Below are positions 60,581 to 64,000 of a stretch of DNA of 64,000 nt, one piece after another. Numbering within the stretch: position 1 is the first letter of the stretch; each line of letters starts with the position of its first letter. Below the pieces are notes generated by a model, which was not told the DNA's origin, did not search any database, and worked only from the letters and a program-made list of their open reading frames with translations. Position numbers and translations under genes: made by a program. Source of the DNA: HGM04593 sp045660825 (lineage in GTDB: Bacteria > Bacteroidota > Bacteroidia > Bacteroidales > Bacteroidaceae); contig JAZREN010000045.1 of assembly GCA_045660825.1 (NCBI GenBank), positions 141,815 through 205,814 of the forward strand, read 5' to 3'.

Positions 60581-60652
60581 TTAATGGTATTGTCTTGCCG
60601 CTATCATAACCAAGCTGGCAAAAACAATAATAAATCCTTTTAAAATCTTCAT
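60581..60652 (-). CDS. tiny predicted membrane peptide (23 aa), coupled to the M23 fragment
   Basis: On the minus strand an ATG overlapping the M23 stop (TAATG) opens a frame MKILKGFIIVFASLVMIAAR, then QYH and a stop. It has a basic start and a hydrophobic core like a signal anchor. It is either a real micro-membrane protein or the surviving signal sequence of a deleted gene. It ends 21 bp before the YiiX-like start. Confidence 0.35.
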   Translation of the reverse strand: MKILKGFIIVFASLVMIAARQYH

Positions 60653-61072
60653 TATTCTTGTAAATAATCAATAGGATTTAAGTAGAACATCTTTTGCCAA
60701 CCGAGCGGTGCGCTGTCAATTCTCCAGGGGTACGGTATAAGCGTTCCAATGCCATAGTGCAGGTGTGATGGGGTTGTGATGGCATTGCCTGTGTTGCCAA
60801 CAGTGCCAATTTCTGTGTCCTGTGTAACGAATGAGAGTGGCGATGTCCTTATCTCATCTAGGTGTGCATAGTAATGCAATCTCCATTTAGGGCCAAGTAC
60901 AACCACAAATTTGCCCCCTTTGCCGCGCTCGGCAGTTGCAAGTACAATGCCACATGTCGAGGAATAGATGCTTGTCCCGCGCTTTGCAAACACATCAACG
61001 CCCTTGTGCACGATTGATGTTCCCCAACCCTCGTACCAGAATGTGTCGTGGTTGTAGTCATTGCTGCTTGCA
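60652..61072 (-). pseudogene. M23 peptidase gene lacking its 5' end
   Basis: On the minus strand the frame reads LIPSVVGASSNDYNHDTFW, then YEGWGTSIVHKGVDVFAK and onward through HYYAHLDEIRT, PSHLHYGIG and WQKMFYLNPIDYLQE to a stop. The M23 core is therefore complete, including Zn ligands HKGVD and HLH. But there is no ATG, GTG or TTG in frame before the domain other than GTG 61011, immediately ahead of the first Zn-ligand His. There is also no signal peptide; the frame runs back into the upstream barrel gene. I read it as 5'-truncated by deletion. Reinitiation at GTG 61011 would give a 119-residue product without the first strand. Confidence 0.6.
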
Positions 61073-61088
61073 CCTACAACTGACGGGA

Positions 61089-61697
61089 TCAGTGTGAGAA
61101 AATGAAACCGAAATATACGCGTGGACCCATTGGCTCGTTCAGCCCTTCTGAATTTATAGCCATAAGCCAGTCTGCCTTTACTGTAAGCCTGAGTGCTTTG
61201 CCTACTGTATATTCAATACCTATATAAGGGTCTATTGCAAGGAACGGTTGTTTGTGTAAAACCGATTCCTGCTCAATATCCCAGTCGTGCTTATCTCCCT
61301 CGAACATATAGAATGACGTTTCCATGCCGCCACCGATGGTTGTACCTATGTATGGTGCGATTTTCCCTTTTTGCCAAAACCAATCCACTAAAAGGCCAGT
61401 CCAGAATAACTTGTTGTTGCTTCCCTTTTGAACGTCTTTATATATGGGGGCTGTTGAGAAGAAACCTTCGAATCCTGTTCTGAAATGCTTGCTAAGGTGG
61501 ATTTTTGCACAGCCACCAATGCCAAAGGTGGGACTGTTTATATTCAGGTTGTATGGGTTGTCACCACCGAATTGGTATCCGGTATGAACCATCATACCAC
61601 CTGAGAAACCCTTAACAACATTCTTTTCTTGAGCGTATGAGAATGTTACAAGAAGAACGGATAGGAGTATGCTAAGTATAAATCTGTGAAATTTCAT
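61089..61697 (-). CDS. outer-membrane beta-barrel protein
   Basis: A 202-residue exported protein (signal MKFHRFILSILLSVLLVTFSYAQ). It has alternating amphipathic strands rich in Gly and aromatics (GGMMVHTGYQFGG, FRTGFEGFFSTAP, IAPYIGTTIGGGMET) and a barrel-type ending (VYFGFIFSH). It resembles small 8-strand OmpA/PorT-like barrels in Bacteroidales; function unknown. It is first in the minus-strand cassette, and its 3' end abuts the truncated M23 gene directly, suggesting a deletion junction there. Confidence 0.75.
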   Translation of the reverse strand: MKFHRFILSILLSVLLVTFSYAQEKNVVKGFSGGMMVHTGYQFGGDNPYNLNINSPTFGIGGCAKIHLSKHFRTGFEGFFSTAPIYKDVQKGSNNKLFWTGLLVDWFWQKGKIAPYIGTTIGGGMETSFYMFEGDKHDWDIEQESVLHKQPFLAIDPYIGIEYTVGKALRLTVKADWLMAINSEGLNEPMGPRVYFGFIFSH

Positions 61698-61787
61698 ATT
61701 TAAGTCGTTTGGTGGGCAAATTTCGTAAAAGTTTTTCAAACTGGCAAACCTCGCGAGATGTAATGTCTTGTAACCAACATTCTTGTA

Positions 61788-61863
61788 GGGTGCGATTTGG
61801 CTGTCGCTATTAAAGCCTGTGCAAACAATAAAAAAAGAGAACCGCGTATGCGATTCTCTTCGT
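61788..61863 (+). repeat. imperfect direct repeat, left copy
   Basis: GGGTGCGAT, a diverged middle, AAAGCCT, a 6-base insertion, then 39 bases identical to the right copy at 63767-63805. The 39-base part contains a terminator hairpin. Confidence 0.75.
61829..61863 (-). terminator. intrinsic terminator after the ATPase gene
   Basis: On the minus strand, stem AGAGAATCGC with GCGGTTCTCT (one G-U), loop ATAC, then TTTTTTT. Identical to the terminator after the tRNA-like gene at 63771-63804. Confidence 0.8.
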
Positions 61864-61916
61864 AGCGAAGAGTTATGAGTAAGGTGGTTTCTTTTTTTCT
61901 TTGTCTTTACTGTATG

Positions 61917-63344
61917 TCAGGACTCAAAAAGGTCATCCATTGTTACATCAGAATGGACGATGCTACGATATTTACCGTTTGCAACACCATAGGTCGTGAT
62001 AAATGTGTTTACGATGGTTTTCTTTGTTCCGGTGATGTACTTGAATAATCCTGCTCTTTCGCGGATATGCTTATCGTAGTCTTTAGTGATATGATATACA
62101 TCCTGACTGAATTTCATTTCGCATAAATGAATGATTCTGTCTGCTCGTTCAATAATCATATCAATCTGTGCGCCCTCTGTTTTATCAGCTTCATTAGGTA
62201 GAACCTGCCAAGTAGAAATCTCTGTTGACATACCTCTTATTCCTAGCGCCTCCTTAATCTGGGCATGATGTTTCATACATACAAGCTCGAAACTATTACC
62301 CATCCATGACTCAATGCTACGGGAGTTGATGTTGTTGCTCCACCAGTTAGCATCTTTTGAATGATTTGGCTCTACAAACTTGTAATAGAACAATGTATAG
62401 AAGTCTGTCAAACGATATATGCTTCCACGCTTCTTGTTCCCAAATTGACGCCACTGTTCTATGATATCACTCCTTTCAAGATTCTTTATTATTGTAGAAA
62501 TCTTACCACCATTAAAACTTAACATCTTGGAGATTTCGCTACAAGTAAGACCTCGTTTGTTCTCACTCAGAAGTTTTACCACTGCAAGATACTTGTCCGC
62601 GTTATTGAATAAAGCTGTGTATAATTCGTCAAACTCAACTTTCAAAGCCCCATCACCACCGAAGAAAAGTTCATCAATATTCTGTGCAAGACTTAATGCC
62701 GGTGATAGCAGGCTGTAGTAGAAAGGCACACCTCCAAGTAGCATATACGCTTGTGTTATGTGGTATCTGTCCCACTCTATATTCCTGCTTTCAAGATATT
62801 TCTCCGTCTCCTGTAGTGTAAATGGCGATATATGTATTCTGGCTGTTATACGGGCATGCAGACCACCTTTGTTTGCTATCAGTTTATCTCGCATCCAGGA
62901 TGTTGCAGAACCGGTTGCAATCAGCATTATGTTGCGACGTGACATAGCCCAACCATTCCAGAAGTTTTCCAATGCGGTTACAAAATTTGAACGGCCGGAA
63001 TCCATCCAGGGCATTTCATCGATAAAGACAATGAGTTTTCTATCGGTAGGGAGTTGTCCAAGATAATCTTCAAGAGCATAGAACGCTTCGTCCCAGTCTT
63101 TGAAATCGTATTTTTGACGAGAATATGTTCCCAGGACGTGAGCAAAGTTGCGTAGCTGACGACGAGTAGTCATTCCATGAGCGCCGACATATCTGAAATC
63201 AAACTTCTGATTAAAAAACTCTTCTATCAAAAAGGTTTTACCGACACGGCGACGACCATATACAATCACAAGTTCAGACCGGTCAGATTCTATACATCTT
63301 TGAAGCTCGGCACACTCGCGATTTCTTCCTATCAGTTCATTCAT
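61917..63344 (-). CDS. AAA ATPase with C-terminal PD-(D/E)XK-like domain (ATPase_2/DUF234)
   Basis: A 475-residue cytoplasmic protein of the archaeal/bacterial ATPase_2-DUF234 group. Walker A is GRRRVGKT (30-37), Walker B LIVFIDE (Asp109-Glu110), and sensor-type ATGSATSW follows. A winged-helix region lies at ~255-310. The C-terminal domain has a restriction-endonuclease-like core: Glu353 (NSFELVC), Asp395 (AQIDMI) and Glu409/Lys411 (CEMKFS). These are common, often horizontally acquired genes in Bacteroidales with no firmly established role; a nuclease or mobile-element link is plausible. It lies between two direct repeats next to an abnormal tRNA gene. Confidence 0.88.
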   Translation of the reverse strand: MNELIGRNRECAELQRCIESDRSELVIVYGRRRVGKTFLIEEFFNQKFDFRYVGAHGMTTRRQLRNFAHVLGTYSRQKYDFKDWDEAFYALEDYLGQLPTDRKLIVFIDEMPWMDSGRSNFVTALENFWNGWAMSRRNIMLIATGSATSWMRDKLIANKGGLHARITARIHISPFTLQETEKYLESRNIEWDRYHITQAYMLLGGVPFYYSLLSPALSLAQNIDELFFGGDGALKVEFDELYTALFNNADKYLAVVKLLSENKRGLTCSEISKMLSFNGGKISTIIKNLERSDIIEQWRQFGNKKRGSIYRLTDFYTLFYYKFVEPNHSKDANWWSNNINSRSIESWMGNSFELVCMKHHAQIKEALGIRGMSTEISTWQVLPNEADKTEGAQIDMIIERADRIIHLCEMKFSQDVYHITKDYDKHIRERAGLFKYITGTKKTIVNTFITTYGVANGKYRSIVHSDVTMDDLFES

Positions 63345-63590
63345 ATCACATCAATTTTTGTATCGCAAATGTAGTCAGTTTTTATTTTCAATCCAAAGTT
63401 TTCGACCACAAATCGTGCATTATGTGGGTTAAAAAGTGAGATAATGCACTCTGAATGGTTAAAAATGATGTTTTTACCCCTCCGTTTGGTTCCTTAAAAG
63501 CCTTATATATGTAATAATCAACAATATAAAAACAAGCAACAGTAAACAGAGAGAAATAGAGACAATAACAAGTAATTAACCAACAATCAA
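63345..63590. other. AT-rich non-coding stretch between the ATPase promoter and a small plus-strand ORF
   Basis: Apart from the ATPase promoter I see no gene, RNA or repeat here. A 72-codon minus-strand frame (63388-63606) has a hydrophobic N-terminus but no family features and overlaps the promoter; it is not accepted. Confidence 0.5.
63366..63397 (-). promoter_or_regulatory. promoter of the ATPase gene (TTTG-N20-TACATTTG)
   Basis: On the minus strand, a -33 TTTG at 63394-63397 and exact -7 TACATTTG at 63366-63373, 22 bp before the start codon, giving a very short leader. Confidence 0.65.
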
Positions 63591-63665
63591 ATGAGCAAAT
63601 TTTCAAAAGCTATGAGAGAGGTGCAAACGAATAGAACGAAGGAGATAACCGTAGGTGAAAGCTGA
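63591..63665 (+). CDS. possible 24-residue peptide
   Basis: ATG at 63591 opens MSKFSKAMREVQTNRTKEI then TVGES and a stop. A second short frame (KAEPNGEVLITPPVVCRR, stop at 63712-63714) continues in another phase, as if an older longer gene had been frameshifted. No family recognised. It sits directly before a strongly structured segment. Either a leader peptide or a gene relic. Confidence 0.3.
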   Translation: MSKFSKAMREVQTNRTKEITVGES

Positions 63666-63679
63666 GCCTAATGGCGAAG

Positions 63680-63763
63680 TTTTGATAACACCGCCAGTAG
63701 TTTGTCGCAGGTAGCGTGAAGTAGTCACGCCCTGCGGGGTGCGATCAGGCGGTGTTGTCAAAG
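63680..63763 (+). other. strongly structured intergenic element (nested stems)
   Basis: Outer stem TTTTGATAACACCGCC (63680-63695) with GGCGGTGTTGTCAAAG (63748-63763), with G-U pairs. Within it CGCAGG with CCTGCG, and inside that GCGTGA with TCACGC around AGTAG. This three-level nested folding resembles a structured RNA or a recombination-type palindrome. Not recognised as a known riboswitch or RNA family. Confidence 0.55.
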
Positions 63764-63805
63764 CCTACAATAAAAAAAGAGAACCGCGTATGCGATTCTC
63801 TTCGT
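63737..63805 (+). repeat. imperfect direct repeat, right copy
   Basis: Homologous to 61788-61863. The final 39 bases (63767-63805) are identical, and identity stops exactly at the 3' end of the tRNA-like gene. Confidence 0.75.
63771..63804 (-). terminator. terminator following the tRNA-like gene
   Basis: Same hairpin as at 61829-61863 (AGAGAATCGC with GCGGTTCTCT, then TTTTTTT), placed directly after the tRNA-like gene on the minus strand. Confidence 0.8.
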
Positions 63806-63909
63806 GGGCCATCTAGGGCTTGAACCTAGGACCTCCAGATTATGAGTCTGTTGCCAAGCATGCTGAATTTTGCAAATTCAGCACGTGTAACCAACTGAGC
63901 TAAAAGCCC
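63805..63909 (-). tRNA. abnormal tRNA-Met(CAT)-like gene with an extra GCA-anticodon-like arm
   Basis: The 3' two-thirds is a good tRNA: anticodon arm with loop CTCATAA (CAT at 63844-63842), variable AGGTC, T-arm CTAGG/CCTAG with TTCAAGC, and acceptor ATGGCCC plus discriminator A. CCA is not encoded. The 5' part begins GGGCTTTTAGCTCAGTTGG, a normal acceptor/D-arm start, but GGGCTTT pairs imperfectly with ATGGCCC (one wobble, one mismatch). Instead of the GAGC that should close the D-stem there are ~35 bases with a 10-bp hairpin around TTGCAAA (63885-63859), which looks like a second anticodon arm (GCA). The locus may be a hybrid of two tRNAs or a tRNA with an insertion, and is possibly non-functional. 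Confidence 0.6.
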
Positions 63910-63952
63910 TTAAAGCATTTATGCTTACCAATTAATTCTCTCGTAAATTATC

Positions 63953-63974
63953 TACCGGTAAACTACCGGTAAAC
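63953..63974 (+). repeat. tandem 11-bp repeat containing ACCGGT palindrome
   Basis: TACCGGTAAAC occurs twice head to tail. It lies ~45 bp upstream of the tRNA-like gene (minus strand), at the window edge. Such repeats can be binding sites of a regulator or recombinase. Confidence 0.5.
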
Positions 63975-64000
63975 ATTTGTTTGGTTACAAATTTACACAA

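Noticed and set aside
61060..61120. Programmed -1 frameshift joining the barrel protein to the M23 domain
   Set aside because: The M23 frame is -1 relative to the barrel, but no X-XXY-YYZ slippery heptamer is seen in phase; truncation is simpler.
63388..63606. 72-codon minus-strand frame with hydrophobic start
   Set aside because: It overlaps the ATPase promoter and the start of the small plus-strand ORF, is AT-driven, and has no recognisable domain.
63680..63763. Possible tmRNA, RNase P RNA, cobalamin riboswitch or group II intron domain
   Set aside because: None of the conserved cores of these families is visible, and no reverse transcriptase is nearby; kept only as an unidentified structured element.
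63953..63974. CRISPR array
   Set aside because: Only two adjacent 11-bp copies without spacers; no cas genes in the window.

Overview
The window is chromosomal DNA from a member of the Bacteroidales, probably Prevotellaceae-like (genus not resolved). Evidence for this: genes lack Shine-Dalgarno sequences; promoters match the Bacteroidetes TTG-N(18-20)-TAnnTTTG pattern; secreted proteins carry type IX secretion-like tails (YDLQGRKV...GIYIINGKKV); and family-restricted proteins occur, including a PorT-like barrel, DUF4290 and a Cthe_2159-type beta-helix. Most of the window is dense core genome. The last ~5.5 kb is visibly more AT-rich and accessory.

Layout: 0-2.3 kb, CoA-transferase and SpoU/TrmH methyltransferase. 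3.1-6.4 kb, MsbA-like exporter, LOG protein, PfkB kinase. 6.5-11.1 kb, heavy-metal RND efflux pair with a histidine-rich adaptor. 11.3-14.7 kb, secreted protein plus large beta-helix protein. 14.8-23.6 kb, nadK and, divergently, pdxJ-exbB-exbD-tonB-DJ-1-ispD-recG, then ndk and an M23/LysM protein. 23.7-32.9 kb, a long minus-strand run tsaB-DUF4290-murA-rimM-M23-dxr-rseP-serpin-alkaline phosphatase. 33.2-37.1 kb, yicC-gmk-nadD-MORN-DUF3472. 37.3-58.6 kb, four predicted mucin-type glycan hydrolases (GH109-like, GH123-like, GH95, GH33) among housekeeping genes (asd, tcdA, lolD, ABC-F, PorT-like, YqiA-like, TPM/LemA, flavodiiron protein).

58.6-61.7 kb on the minus strand holds a compact cassette of unrelated peptidoglycan-hydrolase folds: M15-like DUF5715, CHAP, permuted NlpC/P60 (YiiX-like) and a 5'-truncated M23. 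It also contains an orphan M23 tail and a tiny membrane peptide. 61.8-63.8 kb holds an AAA ATPase/PD-(D/E)XK gene between two imperfect ~70-bp direct repeats. The right repeat abuts an abnormal tRNA-Met(CAT)-like gene that carries a second anticodon-like arm (GCA). Next to it are a strongly structured intergenic segment and, at the window edge, a tandem 11-bp palindrome-containing repeat. Together these suggest a recombination or integration boundary at a tRNA locus.

How the genes work together: isoprenoid precursor synthesis (ispD, dxr), NAD(P) synthesis (nadD, nadK), envelope biogenesis (murA, rseP, lolD, MsbA-like, M23 proteins) and tRNA modification (tsaB, tcdA) are ordinary core functions. 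The sialidase, fucosidase and two GalNAc-directed enzymes suggest growth on host O-glycans, though no SusC/SusD pair lies in the window. The MurA has Asp in place of the usual active-site Cys, which predicts fosfomycin insensitivity.
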